NCBI RefSeq assembly: GCF_013033515.1
Contig: NZ_WQEG01000003.1
Location: 1 to 64,000, forward strand
Direction: 5' to 3'
DNA from: Ruegeria sp. HKCCA6707
GTDB taxonomy: Bacteria > Pseudomonadota > Alphaproteobacteria > Rhodobacterales > Rhodobacteraceae
DNA length: 64,000 bases
Part shown: piece by piece, positions 25,637 through 36,267 of the stretch
How positions within the stretch are numbered: position 1 is the first letter of the stretch
Layout of the letters: each line of letters starts with the position of its first letter
The notes under the pieces: model-generated
The model's input: only the letters and a program-made list of their open reading frames with translations
Databases searched by the model: none
Told to the model about the DNA's origin: nothing
Translations under genes and position numbers: made by a program

Positions 25637-26812
25637 ATGGCTCACACACGCACCAGCGCCACGTTCCCCCCTCCGGTGATGGAGGCGCGCCGCTGGCTTG
25701 AGGGTGTAACCTTCAGCAACGACACACCATTGATCAATGTCAGCCAGGCCGCGCCGGTGGATCCGCCGCCCTTGGCCCTGCGACAGGCCATGGCCGAGTT
25801 TACGCTCTCACAAGACAGCGCCCATCTCTATGGGCCGGTTCTGGGCAACCCGGATCTGCGCGCTGAACTGGCACAGCAGATCAGCTCCCATTACGCCGCG
25901 ACCGTCTCTGCCGATCAGGTGGCCATCACCTCGGGCTGCAACCAGGCGTTTTCCGCAGCGATTGCGGCGCTTACCGATCAGGGGGATGAGGTCATCCTGC
26001 CGACCCCATGGTATTTCAATCATAAAATGTGGCTCGACATGGCGGGCGTGCGCGCGGTTGACCTGCCAACAGGGGACGATCTGTTGCCCGACCCGGAACA
26101 GGCCCGTGCACTCATCACCGACAAAACCCGCGCAATCGCGCTGGTGACCCCCAACAACCCCGGCGGCGTTGAATACCCCGCCGAACTGATGCACGCGTTT
26201 TATGAACTGGCGCAAGAGACTGGTATCCATCTTCTGGTCGACGAAACCTATCGCGATTTCGACAGCCGGTCCGGCCCGCCGCACGATCTGTTCCAGCAAC
26301 CGGGCTGGGATCAGACCCTTGTGCATCTCTATTCCTTCTCCAAAGCCTACCGCCTGACCGGGCATCGTGTCGGCGCTCTGGCCACCAGCCCCGCGCTGCT
26401 GTCCGAGATCGAGAAATTTCTGGATACCGTCGCCATTTGCCCCGGCCAGTTGGGCCAGTTCGCGGCCCTTTGGGGGATGCAGAACCTGTCACAATGGGTG
26501 GCCGGGGAACGGGATGAAATCCTGGATCGCCGCGCCGCCATTGCCGAGGGCATGCCTGCACTCGAAGCCAAAGGATGGAAGCTCTTGGGTCTGGGCGCGT
26601 ATTTTGCCTATCTCGAACACCCGTTCGACATCGCGTCTGACGATCTGGCGCGCCAGTTGGTGAAGGATGCAGGCATTTTGCTGCTGCCTGGCACAATGTT
26701 CATGCCCGACCATGATCCAGCCGGAAAACAACAGTTGCGCGTGGCTTTTGCCAATCTCGACCGTGCCGGTATCACGCAATTGTTTGACCGGTTGCAGGCT
26801 CTGACCTTCTAA
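25637..26812 (+). CDS. PLP-dependent aminotransferase (class I/II)
   Basis: This is a 391-residue fold-type I enzyme. Visible are the SGCNQAFSAAIAAL phosphate loop, TPNNPGGVEYP, the DETYRDF segment, and the Schiff-base lysine in LYSFSKAYRLTGHRVGAL. The pattern DETYRDFDSR and the FxSFSKAYRLTGHRVG motif resemble aminotransferases annotated for aromatic or branched-chain substrates, but the real substrate is unknown. It is distinct from the aminotransferase at 12.6 kb. It follows gpt after a 65-base gap containing a hairpin, so it may be separately transcribed. Confidence 0.85.
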   Translation: MAHTRTSATFPPPVMEARRWLEGVTFSNDTPLINVSQAAPVDPPPLALRQAMAEFTLSQDSAHLYGPVLGNPDLRAELAQQISSHYAATVSADQVAITSGCNQAFSAAIAALTDQGDEVILPTPWYFNHKMWLDMAGVRAVDLPTGDDLLPDPEQARALITDKTRAIALVTPNNPGGVEYPAELMHAFYELAQETGIHLLVDETYRDFDSRSGPPHDLFQQPGWDQTLVHLYSFSKAYRLTGHRVGALATSPALLSEIEKFLDTVAICPGQLGQFAALWGMQNLSQWVAGERDEILDRRAAIAEGMPALEAKGWKLLGLGAYFAYLEHPFDIASDDLARQLVKDAGILLLPGTMFMPDHDPAGKQQLRVAFANLDRAGITQLFDRLQALTF

Positions 26813-26894
26813 GCTTGCCCCCCGGCAGTCGGCGTCGTATTCAAAGCCGCACCCACTCGGGTTCAAACCCGCAAACACTGAACAAGAGGGCACC

Positions 26895-28736
26895 ATGGCC
26901 GCAGGCATGAAAAACCTATCAAAGACATTTGTATGGATCCTCATGGGCCTGCTGATGCTGGGTCTGGCCGGGTTCGGCGCCACCAGCCTGACGGGGACTG
27001 TCCGGACCGTGGCGCAGGTCGGCGACGAGAGCATTTCGGTTGATGCCTATGTGCGCGAGCTTCAGAACGAAATCCGCGCGATCGAGGCGCAGACGCGTCA
27101 GCCGATGCAGATTTCGCAGGCCTATCAACTGGGTCTGGATCAGCTTGCCCTGTCGCGTCTTGTCGCGCAGGCGGCATTGGACAACGAAGCGGCCCAGCTT
27201 GGCGTGTCGGTGGGCGATGAAAACCTGCAAAACGAGATCGTGCAGATCGAAGCGTTTCAAGGCGTGAACGGTACGTTCGACCGTGAAGCCTATCGGTTTC
27301 AACTGGAACAGGCCGGGTTGAGCGAATCTGAGTTTGAGGAAGATCTGCGCAAGGATTCTGCGCGCACGCTTGTCCAGGGTGCGGTCACCAGCGGTGTTCA
27401 GATGCCCGCAATCTTTACCGAAGCCTTGGCAAATTATGTGCTGGCCCGGCGCAGCTTCACAGTTGCAACTTTGGACGAATCCGCACTGGAGTCTGAGGTC
27501 CCTGCCCCTATCGATGCTCAAATCCAGGCGTATTACGATGACAATACTGACCAATTCACCCTGCCCCGCACCAAAAGACTGACTTATGTGGTTCTTTCAC
27601 CCGACAGCCTGCTGGACTCGATCGAGGTGGATGAAGACGCGATGCGCAAGCTCTATGAAGACCGCGCCAGCCAGTACCAACAGCCCGAGCGGCGCCTTGT
27701 CGAACGTCTCGTCTTTTCTGACGAGGCCGCGGCAACCGAAGCCTTGGCCCAGTTCGAGGTCGGTGGGGCGACGTTCGAACAATTGGTTCGTGCCCGCGAT
27801 CTGGAACTGAGCGATGTTGATCTGGGTGATGTGACCCGCGAAGATCTTGGTGACGCTGCAGATGCCGTATTTGGCGCCGAGATCGATGACGTTGTGGGGC
27901 CACTGCCTTCTGTCTTTGGCCCAGCCCTGTTTCGCGTGAACGGTGTACTTGCCGAAAGCAATGTCAGCTTTGAAGATGCACAGCCGGAATTGCGCGAAGA
28001 ACTGGCCGCAGACCGTGCGCGCCGCCAGATCGAGGCGCAAGCCGAAGATCTCAATGACCTGTTGGCCGGGGGCGCGACGCTGGAAGAACTGGCCAGTGAA
28101 TCCGACTTGGAACTGGGCACAATCGACTGGACCAGCGAGGGTGGCGAAGGCATAGCCGCCTATAACGAATTCCGGGCAGCGGCGCAGGCCGTGCAAGAGG
28201 GTGATTTCCCCGAGATCGATTTCCTTGAGGACGGCTCGATCTTTGCGCTGCGGCTCGAAGAAGAACTGGCACCCCGTCCCGAACCCTTGGACAGCGCGCG
28301 CGAGCGCGTGGCCGGAGCCTGGGTTCAGCAGGAAATCGCGAAGGCTCTGCAAGAGCAAGCCAACACCGTGCTGACACAACTGGCCACGGATGGTGACTTT
28401 ACCGCCACCGGCCTGCCTTTCCGCGTGGAAAATGCGCTGACGCGCACTGCGTTCCTGGATGACGTGCCCGCTGATTTCATGTCTCAGGTCTTTGAGATGG
28501 ACACCGGTGAACTGCGCGTCATTTCGGGGCCCGGTGCGGCCTATATCGTGCGTCTGGATGAGGAATTGCCCCCGGCAGAAACCGATGAGCAACGCCGTAT
28601 GCAAGAGGCGCTGGCCGCGCAGATGAATCAGGAGCTGGCCCAGAACATCTTTGAAATCTACGTCCGTGACGCACAGACACGTGCGCGCCCGGTTGTGGAT
28701 CAGCAAGCGCTGAACGCCGTGCAAGCCGCCTATTGA
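26895..28736 (+). CDS. PpiD/SurA-type peptidyl-prolyl isomerase, membrane-anchored
   Basis: This is a 613-residue periplasmic folding factor anchored by one N-terminal membrane helix (TFVWILMGLLMLGLAGFGA, about 11-29). A SurA_N-like helical region (about 35-170) precedes a parvulin-like domain (about 240-355, with PERRLVERLVFSDEAAA and VGPLPSVFGPALFRV), then a second helical part. The architecture is that of PpiD, which assists exported proteins leaving the Sec channel. The parvulin domain is divergent, as in E. coli PpiD, so isomerase activity is uncertain. trpE follows 12 bases later. Confidence 0.88.
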   Translation: MAAGMKNLSKTFVWILMGLLMLGLAGFGATSLTGTVRTVAQVGDESISVDAYVRELQNEIRAIEAQTRQPMQISQAYQLGLDQLALSRLVAQAALDNEAAQLGVSVGDENLQNEIVQIEAFQGVNGTFDREAYRFQLEQAGLSESEFEEDLRKDSARTLVQGAVTSGVQMPAIFTEALANYVLARRSFTVATLDESALESEVPAPIDAQIQAYYDDNTDQFTLPRTKRLTYVVLSPDSLLDSIEVDEDAMRKLYEDRASQYQQPERRLVERLVFSDEAAATEALAQFEVGGATFEQLVRARDLELSDVDLGDVTREDLGDAADAVFGAEIDDVVGPLPSVFGPALFRVNGVLAESNVSFEDAQPELREELAADRARRQIEAQAEDLNDLLAGGATLEELASESDLELGTIDWTSEGGEGIAAYNEFRAAAQAVQEGDFPEIDFLEDGSIFALRLEEELAPRPEPLDSARERVAGAWVQQEIAKALQEQANTVLTQLATDGDFTATGLPFRVENALTRTAFLDDVPADFMSQVFEMDTGELRVISGPGAAYIVRLDEELPPAETDEQRRMQEALAAQMNQELAQNIFEIYVRDAQTRARPVVDQQALNAVQAAY

Positions 28737-28748
28737 ACGAGACCTGAC

Positions 28749-30260
28749 ATGTCCCTGACACCCGAGTACGACAGTTTCGCGCGCGCCTACGAAGCGGGCG
28801 AAAACCAAGTCGTGTATACGCGCCTTGCAGCGGATCTGGATACGCCGGTTTCGCTGATGCTCAAACTGACCGGTGCGCAGAAAGATGCGTTCATGCTGGA
28901 ATCGGTCACCGGTGGTGAAGTCAGGGGCCGGTATTCGATCATCGGTATGAAACCCGATCTGGTGTGGCGCTGTCACGGCGAAGGCTCGGCCCTGAACCGC
29001 TCGGCCCGCTATGATGCGGAGGCCTTTGTTCCGCAGGACGGCAACCCGATGGACAACCTGCGCGCGCTGCTGGCTGAAAGCCGTATTGCACTGCCGGATG
29101 ACCTGCCGCAAGCGGCGGCCGGGCTCTTTGGCTATCTGGGATATGACATGGTGCGTCTGGTCGAACATCTTCCAGATGTGAACCCAGATCCTTTGGGCCT
29201 GCCCGATGCGATCATGTTGCGCCCGTCGGTGATTGCCGTGCTGGACGGTGTCAAAGGCGAGGTGACCGTGGTGTCTCCGGCCTGGGTCAGTGACGGACAG
29301 TCGGCAAAGGCAGCTTACGCGCAGGCTGCAGAACGTGTGATGGATGCGGTTCGCGATCTGGAACGCGCGATGCCAAGCGAGACACGCGATCTGGGCGAAG
29401 CGCTTGAGGCCGGCCCGCCTGTCTCGAACTTTACCAAATCCGGATATATGGAGGCGGTCGAGAAGGCCAAGGAATACATTCGCGCCGGTGACATCTTTCA
29501 GGTTGTTCCGGCGCAGCGCTGGACCCAGGATTTCCCGCAACCTCCTTTTGCGCTCTATCGCTCGCTGCGGCGCACCAACCCGTCGCCTTTCATGTTCTAT
29601 TTCAACTTCGGCGGCTTTCAGGTCGTGGGGGCCAGCCCCGAGATCCTTGTGCGGGTCTTCGGCAGCGAGGTTACCATCCGCCCCATCGCAGGTACCCGCC
29701 CGCGCGGTGCCACGCCGGAAGAGGACAAGGCAAACGAGTTGGATTTGCTGGCGGACAAGAAAGAGCTCGCCGAGCATCTAATGCTTTTGGATCTGGGCCG
29801 CAACGATACGGGCCGCGTGTCCAAAATCGGCACCGTGCGCCCGACCGAAGAGTTCATCATCGAGCGCTATAGCCACGTGATGCATATTGTATCGAACGTG
29901 GTGGGCGAGCTGGCCGAAGACAAAGACGCGTTGGACGCGTTCTTTGCCGGGATGCCCGCAGGGACCGTCTCGGGCGCACCCAAGGTGCGCGCAATGGAAA
30001 TCATTGACGAGTTGGAGCCCGAAAAACGGGGCGTCTATGGCGGTGGGGTTGGCTATTTCAGCGCCGGTGGCGATATGGACATGTGCATCGCCTTGCGCAC
30101 AGCCATCGTGAAAGATCAGAAGCTTTATATCCAGGCCGGTGGCGGCGTTGTTTATGACAGCGACCCCGAAGCGGAGTTCATGGAGACCGTTCACAAATCG
30201 AACGCGATCCGTCGGGCAGCTGCGGATGCGGCCCGGTTTACCGGAAACGGGAATTCATAG
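28749..30260 (+). CDS. trpE: Anthranilate synthase component I
   Basis: This is a 503-residue chorismate-utilising enzyme making anthranilate for tryptophan. The N-terminal allosteric segment has LMLKLTGAQKDAFMLESVTGGE, in which the tryptophan-binding LLES motif appears as MLES. The catalytic domain has IAGTRPRGATPEEDKANE, DLGRNDTGRVSKIGTV, AGMPAGTVSGAPKVRAMEII and GGGVVYDSDPEAEF. It is separated from trpG by the divergently oriented deacetylase gene. No Trp-rich leader peptide is seen before it, as the ppiD-like gene lies only 12 bases upstream. Confidence 0.96.
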   Translation: MSLTPEYDSFARAYEAGENQVVYTRLAADLDTPVSLMLKLTGAQKDAFMLESVTGGEVRGRYSIIGMKPDLVWRCHGEGSALNRSARYDAEAFVPQDGNPMDNLRALLAESRIALPDDLPQAAAGLFGYLGYDMVRLVEHLPDVNPDPLGLPDAIMLRPSVIAVLDGVKGEVTVVSPAWVSDGQSAKAAYAQAAERVMDAVRDLERAMPSETRDLGEALEAGPPVSNFTKSGYMEAVEKAKEYIRAGDIFQVVPAQRWTQDFPQPPFALYRSLRRTNPSPFMFYFNFGGFQVVGASPEILVRVFGSEVTIRPIAGTRPRGATPEEDKANELDLLADKKELAEHLMLLDLGRNDTGRVSKIGTVRPTEEFIIERYSHVMHIVSNVVGELAEDKDALDAFFAGMPAGTVSGAPKVRAMEIIDELEPEKRGVYGGGVGYFSAGGDMDMCIALRTAIVKDQKLYIQAGGGVVYDSDPEAEFMETVHKSNAIRRAAADAARFTGNGNS

Positions 30261-30289
30261 GCTTATCCCAATAGGGGCTGACCTTTGAC

Positions 30290-30318
30290 AGGCGGCAGAG
30301 CGCATTCTGCCGCCTTTG
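30290..30318 (+). terminator. Terminator between trpE and the convergent deacetylase gene
   Basis: AGGCGGCAGA and TCTGCCGCCT form a perfect ten-base stem with a six-base loop (GCGCAT), followed by TTTG. It sits 30 bases after trpE and just before the convergent deacetylase stop, so it may act in both directions. The U-tract is short. Confidence 0.65.
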
Positions 30319-30322
30319 CACA

Positions 30323-31939
30323 TTACTGGATTTCGTGCAGCATCACGGCAGAGATCGGAGCCATCGCCACCCGGCTGCTGCGATCTTCTAGCCCCCATAG
30401 CAAAAGGGCTGAGATCGTTTCGGGGCGCAAACGGCCCAGCATCACAACCGCGCCCTCTTGCCCGGCGCGGAAGGCCGCTTGGTCCAGGAACCTCCGCATA
30501 ACATTTGGATCCTGCCGTGCACCGTCGAAGTCGCGGAAGACAACGCTGGAAGGAACGCCATTGCGCGCAGCCAGCTTTTGAACAGTGTTGAGCCCTTTGC
30601 CCTGCGTGACCAAGCCACGGCCCGTATCCCCTGCAATCACGGCCACTTGGTCAGCCAGTTTGCGGTTGCCCTGAATACCGGTGTTCACGCCTTCCAGTAT
30701 GCCCACCGTCTCGGGCAGTTGGTCCAGCCAGACCGAGAACGACACTTCGGCATCCTGCGCGCTGGCTCCAACGGGCAGATCGGCCAGGGCCAGAACTTCA
30801 AACCCGGCGGCGCGATAGCGCTCCATCTTGGCTGCGGCATCCGGGTCCTCCGGGCTGACAGCAAAGCTGAGCGGATATGGGAAGTCCTGCAACGCCTCGG
30901 CCCCAAACGCGCCTTCATCGTCAATCAGGATGATCGACATCAACGGCTTTGCCTCGGGGTTTTCAAACTTGGCGGCATAATCCTGAATCGGCTTGCCCGT
31001 TTTCGGATCTGTCGCCGCATCCTCAGCCGCAGATGCTTCTTTGTCCTGCGCGGTTTCCCGCTCAGTCAGCGGTACCACACGCTTGCCAACCTGCGTCGGA
31101 GCGGGAGCGGTCTGATTTCCCCCGATTTGCGGCAGAGTCGCGATACGAGGTGATTTCTGCTCGGCTGGCTTTTCTTCAGCCTCAACCGGAGTGGCGTTGA
31201 CCTGAGGCAGATCGGGTGTATCGAACTCGATCAACTGGGGCTTTTGCGCCTGGGGTTCGCTTGGCTGCAGCGGAATGTCTTCCTGACGTGGGATCGCTGC
31301 GGGCACTTTTTGGGGTTCGGGTTGAGGCTCTGGTTGCACAATAGCGACCTCAAATTCTTCCTCGTCTTTAGACTCTGGGGCAGTCGCAATTTCGTCCGTG
31401 ATATCTTCGACGGGCTGCGACGGGGTCTCGGCAACGACCTCGGGCGCGGGCAGCGGGGCGGCTTCTTCTGCAACCACTGGCTCTGGTGCCGGCGGAGCCG
31501 TCGTCACCACTTCGGGTTGCGAATCCTGGGTGGGCGATTGCGGAACAACACCTGGGGCCTGCAGCGCCACCGGAGTCGCCGAGGCCACCACAACGGGCGC
31601 AGAATTTCCAATGCCCGGAGTACCTAAACCCTGATGCGCAGAGTTTGCCTCGGTCACGGGTTGGGTGTCCGCCTCAACCTCCAGCCCGTCCAGATTGACC
31701 AAGCTATCAGCTTCTGCCGCCGGGCTTTCCGGGCCAACCGGTGGCAGATCAAGAAGATCGGCGCCAGCATCAGCCGCGGCCACAGAGGCGACCTCTTGCA
31801 CATCGGGAACCACAACCTCTTGCGGTGCCTGCTCGGCCACCTCAGGCTTGCGCGCCAATGGTGATGTCACCGACAGCACCACGCCCAGGATCAGGACAGT
31901 CAATGCCCCTATGATCACTCCACCGAAAAAACCGCTCAT
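30323..31939 (-). CDS. Divergent polysaccharide deacetylase family protein
   Basis: This is a 538-residue protein. A single N-terminal membrane helix ([19 protein letters not shown]) anchors it. A long low-complexity linker rich in Pro, Glu, Ala and Val (about 35-300, with repeats such as QPEPQPEPQ) probably spans the periplasm. A C-terminal domain (about 310-538) starting [20 protein letters not shown] matches the divergent polysaccharide deacetylase (Polysacc_deac_2/DUF610) family. These often work near peptidoglycan, but I know of no proven substrate. The start at 31939 ([11 protein letters not shown]) is preferred over an upstream in-frame start because the membrane helix follows directly. 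Confidence 0.82.
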   Translation of the reverse strand: MSGFFGGVIIGALTVLILGVVLSVTSPLARKPEVAEQAPQEVVVPDVQEVASVAAADAGADLLDLPPVGPESPAAEADSLVNLDGLEVEADTQPVTEANSAHQGLGTPGIGNSAPVVVASATPVALQAPGVVPQSPTQDSQPEVVTTAPPAPEPVVAEEAAPLPAPEVVAETPSQPVEDITDEIATAPESKDEEEFEVAIVQPEPQPEPQKVPAAIPRQEDIPLQPSEPQAQKPQLIEFDTPDLPQVNATPVEAEEKPAEQKSPRIATLPQIGGNQTAPAPTQVGKRVVPLTERETAQDKEASAAEDAATDPKTGKPIQDYAAKFENPEAKPLMSIILIDDEGAFGAEALQDFPYPLSFAVSPEDPDAAAKMERYRAAGFEVLALADLPVGASAQDAEVSFSVWLDQLPETVGILEGVNTGIQGNRKLADQVAVIAGDTGRGLVTQGKGLNTVQKLAARNGVPSSVVFRDFDGARQDPNVMRRFLDQAAFRAGQEGAVVMLGRLRPETISALLLWGLEDRSSRVAMAPISAVMLHEIQ

Positions 31940-32137
31940 CGAACTCTCGCCTTTCGCGTTGTTTTCTGCCTCACTCGCACATGCGCCATCTGCTGCGGCA
32001 CTTGCCCGCCCGGTGGCCTCAAGGGGAATGTCCTCTTGACGCTGCCGCACAAGCCTGAGCATGTATGTCGCGACATTATACCGTGGCTCGGGCCTGCATC
32101 GCCAGCCCGAAATGCCAAAGACAAGATAAGTACCCAA

Positions 32138-32719
32138 ATGCTGCTGCTGATCGACAACTACGATTCGTTTACCTACAACCTGGTTCATTATTTGGGCGAG
32201 CTTGGGGCCGAAATGGTCGTGCGCCGCAATGATGCGCTGGATGTGCAAGAAGCAATGGCAATGAACCCTGCCGCCATCCTTCTCAGCCCGGGCCCCTGTG
32301 ACCCCGATCAGGCGGGTATCTGCCTGGCCCTAACCGAGGCCGCCGCCGAGACACGGACGCCGCTGATGGGCGTCTGTCTGGGGCACCAGACCATTGGGCA
32401 GGCCTTTGGCGGCAAGGTGGTGCGCTGCCACGAGATCGTGCACGGCAAGATGGGCACGATGTCCCATGGCGGCAAAGGCCTGTTTGCCGGCCTGCCATCT
32501 CCGTTCGAAGCGACGCGCTATCATTCCTTGATCGTGGAGCGCGAAACCCTGCCCGAGTGCCTTGAGATCACGGCAGAGCTGGAAGACGGCACGATCATGG
32601 GGCTTCAGCACCGCGAGCTTCCGATCCATGGCGTGCAGTTCCACCCGGAATCCATCGCCTCCGAGCATGGTCATGCCCTGCTCAAAAACTTCCTGAAAGA
32701 GATGAAAGTCCCCGCATGA
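32138..32719 (+). CDS. trpG: Anthranilate synthase component II (glutamine amidotransferase)
   Basis: This is a 193-residue class I glutaminase feeding ammonia to TrpE. The nucleophile is Cys80 in [16 protein letters not shown], and the His/Glu pair is in [34 protein letters not shown] opens the protein, as in all TrpG/PabA. It may also serve para-aminobenzoate synthesis. The ATG at 32138 was chosen; a longer upstream frame carries no family similarity. trpD overlaps its stop by four bases. Confidence 0.95.
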   Translation: MLLLIDNYDSFTYNLVHYLGELGAEMVVRRNDALDVQEAMAMNPAAILLSPGPCDPDQAGICLALTEAAAETRTPLMGVCLGHQTIGQAFGGKVVRCHEIVHGKMGTMSHGGKGLFAGLPSPFEATRYHSLIVERETLPECLEITAELEDGTIMGLQHRELPIHGVQFHPESIASEHGHALLKNFLKEMKVPA

Positions 32720-33735
32720 GCGACGCTCTTAAACCGCTGATCGGCGCTGCGGCTGATCGGCCCCTGACCCGTGCCGAGGCTGAAAAAGCCTTTGAGATCC
32801 TGTTCGACGGCGCAGCGACGCCCAGCCAGATTGGCGGGTTGTTGATGGCCATGCGCACCCGGGGTGAAACGGTCGATGAATATGCCGCAGCCGCCGCCGT
32901 GATGCGCGCCAAGTGCAACGCGGTTCAGGCCCCCGCGGGCGCGATGGACATCGTAGGGACGGGTGGCGATGGCAAGGGTACGCTGAACATCTCGACCGCA
33001 ACCGCCTTTGTCGTGGCGGGCGCAGGTGTCACCGTGGCCAAGCACGGCAACCGCAATCTCAGCTCGAAATCGGGCGCCGCTGACGCGCTGGGACAGATGG
33101 GTATCAACGTGATGGTCGGCGCGGAAACCGTTGAGAAAGCGCTGAAAGAGGCCGGGATCGGTTTCATGATGGCGCCGATGCACCACCCGGCCATCGCCCA
33201 TGTCATGCCCTCCCGGCAAGAGCTTGGGACCCGGACGATTTTCAACATCCTGGGACCGCTGACCAACCCCGCAGGCGTCAAACGCCAGCTCACTGGCGCG
33301 TTCAGTCGCGACCTGATCCGCCCCATGGCCGAAACCCTGCGCCTGTTGGGCTCGGATCACGCCTGGCTGGTCCATGGCTCGGACGGCACGGATGAGCTGA
33401 CAATTACCGGCATCAGCTGGGTTGCCTCGGTCGAAGATGGCCAGATCAAAGAGGCTGAACTGCATCCCGAAGATGCAGGCCTGCCCGTGCATCCGTTCGA
33501 GGCCATTCTGGGTGGTACACCCGAAGAAAACGGCAAGGCCTTCCGCGCCTTGCTGGAGGGTGAACCTTCGGCCTATCGCGACGCGGTGCTGTTGAACGCA
33601 GCCGCTGCGCTTGTGGTGGCGGATGCTGCCACGGATCTGCGCGAAGGTGTTGCCAAGGCCGCCGAAAGCATCGACAGCGGCGCTGCCAAAGACAAGATCG
33701 CCACCCTGGCCTGCATCACACAGGAAGCCGCATGA
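32716..33735 (+). CDS. trpD: Anthranilate phosphoribosyltransferase
   Basis: This is a 339-residue enzyme transferring ribose-5-phosphate from PRPP to anthranilate. The PRPP loop is [22 protein letters not shown], followed by [23 protein letters not shown] (substrate binding). [36 protein letters not shown] and [11 protein letters not shown] complete the family signature. It is translationally coupled at both ends, overlapping trpG and trpC by four bases. Confidence 0.96.
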   Translation: MSDALKPLIGAAADRPLTRAEAEKAFEILFDGAATPSQIGGLLMAMRTRGETVDEYAAAAAVMRAKCNAVQAPAGAMDIVGTGGDGKGTLNISTATAFVVAGAGVTVAKHGNRNLSSKSGAADALGQMGINVMVGAETVEKALKEAGIGFMMAPMHHPAIAHVMPSRQELGTRTIFNILGPLTNPAGVKRQLTGAFSRDLIRPMAETLRLLGSDHAWLVHGSDGTDELTITGISWVASVEDGQIKEAELHPEDAGLPVHPFEAILGGTPEENGKAFRALLEGEPSAYRDAVLLNAAAALVVADAATDLREGVAKAAESIDSGAAKDKIATLACITQEAA

Positions 33736-34544
33736 CCGAGACCGTTCTGGACAGGATCAAAGCCTATAAGCTTGAAGAAGTTGCGGCAGATAAGGCGCAG
33801 AAATCGCTGGAGGTTCTGGAATCCGAGGCGCACGAAGCCCCGGAACCGCGTGGCTTTGCCAAAGCGTTGAACAAGGCCACTCGCACAGGCTATGGCCTGA
33901 TCGCCGAGGTCAAGAAAGCCAGCCCCTCCAAAGGTCTGATCCGCGCCGATTTTGATCCGCCTTCGCTGGCCCAAGCCTATGAGGCGGGTGGCGCGGCCTG
34001 TCTGTCGGTTCTGACCGATACCCCCAGTTTCCAGGGTGCCAAAGAGTTCCTGGTGGCCGCACGCGAAGCAACGTCTCTGCCAGCCTTGCGCAAGGATTTC
34101 ATGTATGACCCCTATCAGGTCGTCGAGGCGCGCGCGCTGGGGGCGGATTGCATTCTGATCATCATGGCCTCGGTCAGCGACGCGCAAGCGGCTGAGCTTG
34201 AGCAGACCGCGTTTGACTGGGGCATGGATGTTCTGATCGAAGTGCATGACGCCGAAGAACTGGAACGCGCGACCGATCTGAAAAGCCCCCTATTGGGCAT
34301 AAACAACCGCAATCTCAAGACCTTCGAGACCACTCTTGATACGACGCGGCAATTGTCCAAACTGGTTCCGGTGGACCGGACGATTGTGTGCGAGAGCGGG
34401 CTCAGCACGCGCGAGGATCTGGCCGATATCGCTCGCTATGGCGCGCGCTGTTTCCTGATCGGCGAAAGCCTGATGCGGCAGGATGACGTGGAACAAGCAA
34501 CGCGTGATCTGCTGGCGAATCCTCTGGTTCCCGGGGTGATGTGA
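33732..34544 (+). CDS. trpC: Indole-3-glycerol phosphate synthase
   Basis: This is a 270-residue TIM-barrel enzyme closing the indole ring in tryptophan synthesis. Motifs are [21 protein letters not shown] (phosphate/catalytic Lys region), [43 protein letters not shown] and [11 protein letters not shown]. This is the single-domain form without a fused TrpF. Its stop shares a base with the moaC start (TGATG). Confidence 0.96.
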   Translation: MTETVLDRIKAYKLEEVAADKAQKSLEVLESEAHEAPEPRGFAKALNKATRTGYGLIAEVKKASPSKGLIRADFDPPSLAQAYEAGGAACLSVLTDTPSFQGAKEFLVAAREATSLPALRKDFMYDPYQVVEARALGADCILIIMASVSDAQAAELEQTAFDWGMDVLIEVHDAEELERATDLKSPLLGINNRNLKTFETTLDTTRQLSKLVPVDRTIVCESGLSTREDLADIARYGARCFLIGESLMRQDDVEQATRDLLANPLVPGVM

Positions 34545-35017
34545 TGGCACTCACCCATTTCGACGCGCAAGGTCAGGCCCACATGGTCGATGTCTCGGAC
34601 AAAGCCGTCACAGACCGCGTGGCCGTTGCGGCGGGTCATATTCGCATGGCGCAGGCCACCTATGACCTGATCACCGAAGGGCGAGCGAAAAAGGGCGACG
34701 TGCTGGGCGTGGCGCGGCTGGCTGGGATCATGGGTGCCAAGAAAACACCTGACCTGATCCCATTGTGTCACCCTCTGCCGGTCACCAAAGTGGCTGTGGA
34801 ACTGACGCTCGACCCGGATTTGCCCGGTGTTCAGATCGAGGTGACCGTCAAAACCTCCGGCCAGACCGGGGTTGAGATGGAGGCGCTGACGGCGGTCTCG
34901 ACTGCCGCGTTGACCGTCTATGACATGACCAAAGCCGTGGACAAGGCGATGGAGATCGGCGGCATTCGCGTGTTGCTGAAAGATGGCGGCAAATCAGGCC
35001 GTTACGAGGCGACATGA
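34544..35017 (+). CDS. moaC: Cyclic pyranopterin monophosphate synthase
   Basis: This 157-residue protein makes cyclic pyranopterin monophosphate in the first stage of molybdenum cofactor synthesis, with MoaA. Family motifs are [45 protein letters not shown] and the catalytic region [31 protein letters not shown]. Full length for the family. The ATG overlaps the trpC stop by one base, and moeA overlaps its stop by four, so the tryptophan and molybdenum genes form one operon. Confidence 0.95.
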   Translation: MALTHFDAQGQAHMVDVSDKAVTDRVAVAAGHIRMAQATYDLITEGRAKKGDVLGVARLAGIMGAKKTPDLIPLCHPLPVTKVAVELTLDPDLPGVQIEVTVKTSGQTGVEMEALTAVSTAALTVYDMTKAVDKAMEIGGIRVLLKDGGKSGRYEAT

Positions 35018-36186
35018 TCAGCGTCAAAGAGGCGGGCGCCCTGCTTTTCGATCTGGTCTCACAGTTGCCTTGCGAGACTGTGCCGCTGGCGCACTCCGCC
35101 GGGCGTGTATTGGCCAAAGACGTGACAGCAACGCGTAATCAACCACCGTTTGCGGCATCTTCCATGGATGGCTATGCGGTCAACACGACCGAGGTTGAGC
35201 TGCACGCCATGTTTAAGGTTATCGGCGAATCCGCTGCCGGAAACCGTTTCGATGGGTCGGTCAGCGCAGGTCAGGCCGTTCGCATCTTTACCGGCGCGCC
35301 GATGCCAGATGGCACCGATTTTGTGGTCATTCAGGAAGACATCGACCGGCGCGGCGATCTGATCACAATCTCGGACGATCCGGGAACCAAAACAAATGTG
35401 CGGCCTGCGGGAGTGGATTTTACCGCAGGTACGGTGATCTCTGCCCCGCGTCTTTTGCGACCCGAAGATGTGGCGCTGATGGCGGCGATGAATATCGCGG
35501 ACGTACCTGTAACCCGCCGCCCCACGGTGGCGCTGATCTCAACCGGTGATGAGTTGGTAATGCCCGGCGAAACCCCCGGCCCAGACCAGATCATCGCGTC
35601 AAATACCTTTGGTCTCAAAGCTTTACTGGAAGGTCTTGGAGCCGAGGTGCGGATGCTACCCATTGCGCGCGATACGGTGTCTTCGCTTGAAATGGCGTTT
35701 GAGCTGGCCAAAGGCGCCGATCTTGTCGTGACCATCGGTGGTGCTTCGGTTGGTGACTATGATCTGGTCGCAGATGTCTCGCACAGCCTCGGGATGGAGC
35801 GGTCTTTCTACAAAATCCGTATGCGGCCTGGAAAACCCCTGATGGCGGGCCGGATCGGCGATGCGGCCATGGTTGGCCTGCCGGGCAATCCGGTCAGCGC
35901 CATGGTCTGCGGCTATCTTTTCTTGGCCCCGATGATCCGCAGGATGCTTGGGGTCGCGCAAACGGTGCCTCCGTTCCAGACCGCCAAGCTGACCGAACCG
36001 CTCACGCCAAACGGGCCGCGCGAACACTATATGCGCGCAGTTATTGGCCCGGACGGTATCCGGGCCTGCGCCGATCAGGACAGCTCACTGCTGAGTGTTC
36101 TGGCCGAGGCGAATGCCTTGCTGGTCCGCGCCCCCAATGATCCTGCCCGCGCCATTGGCGAAGAAGTCGAATACCTGCCGATCTGA
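35014..36186 (+). CDS. moeA: Molybdopterin molybdenumtransferase
   Basis: This is a 390-residue enzyme inserting molybdate into adenylated molybdopterin. The signature [15 protein letters not shown] occurs near residue 46-60, [12 protein letters not shown] is in the second domain, and the MPT-binding core has [39 protein letters not shown] and [11 protein letters not shown]. All four MoeA domains are represented and the length is normal. It is the last gene before lexA, whose SOS-regulated promoter follows in an 81-base gap. Confidence 0.95.
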   Translation: MISVKEAGALLFDLVSQLPCETVPLAHSAGRVLAKDVTATRNQPPFAASSMDGYAVNTTEVELHAMFKVIGESAAGNRFDGSVSAGQAVRIFTGAPMPDGTDFVVIQEDIDRRGDLITISDDPGTKTNVRPAGVDFTAGTVISAPRLLRPEDVALMAAMNIADVPVTRRPTVALISTGDELVMPGETPGPDQIIASNTFGLKALLEGLGAEVRMLPIARDTVSSLEMAFELAKGADLVVTIGGASVGDYDLVADVSHSLGMERSFYKIRMRPGKPLMAGRIGDAAMVGLPGNPVSAMVCGYLFLAPMIRRMLGVAQTVPPFQTAKLTEPLTPNGPREHYMRAVIGPDGIRACADQDSSLLSVLAEANALLVRAPNDPARAIGEEVEYLPI

Positions 36187-36205
36187 CAGAACACCGCTCT
36201 ATCCG

Positions 36206-36234
36206 TTGACACAAAACGTGAACATGCGTAGAAC
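36206..36234 (+). promoter_or_regulatory. lexA promoter with LexA (SOS) box
   Basis: A consensus -35 TTGACA (36206-36211) and a -10-like TAGAAC (36229-36234), spaced by 17 bases, overlap the direct repeat GAAC-ATGCGTA-GAAC (36220-36234). GAAC-N7-GAAC (GTTC-N7-GTTC on the other strand) is the LexA box of alphaproteobacteria. Its position over the -10 fits repression of lexA by its own product. Confidence 0.85.
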
Positions 36235-36267
36235 AAAAGAAAACGCATAAGCCACGAGGTGCGAGCG

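Noticed and set aside
27597..29777. Very long open frame on the minus strand opposite the ppiD-like and trpE genes (726 codons).
   Set aside because: It lies wholly antisense to two well-supported genes and has no recognisable domain. High G+C codon bias alone produces such shadows.
31940..32137. Tryptophan leader peptide or attenuator before trpG or trpE.
   Set aside because: No short frame with clustered Trp codons was found before either gene; the upstream frame of trpG has a single Trp.
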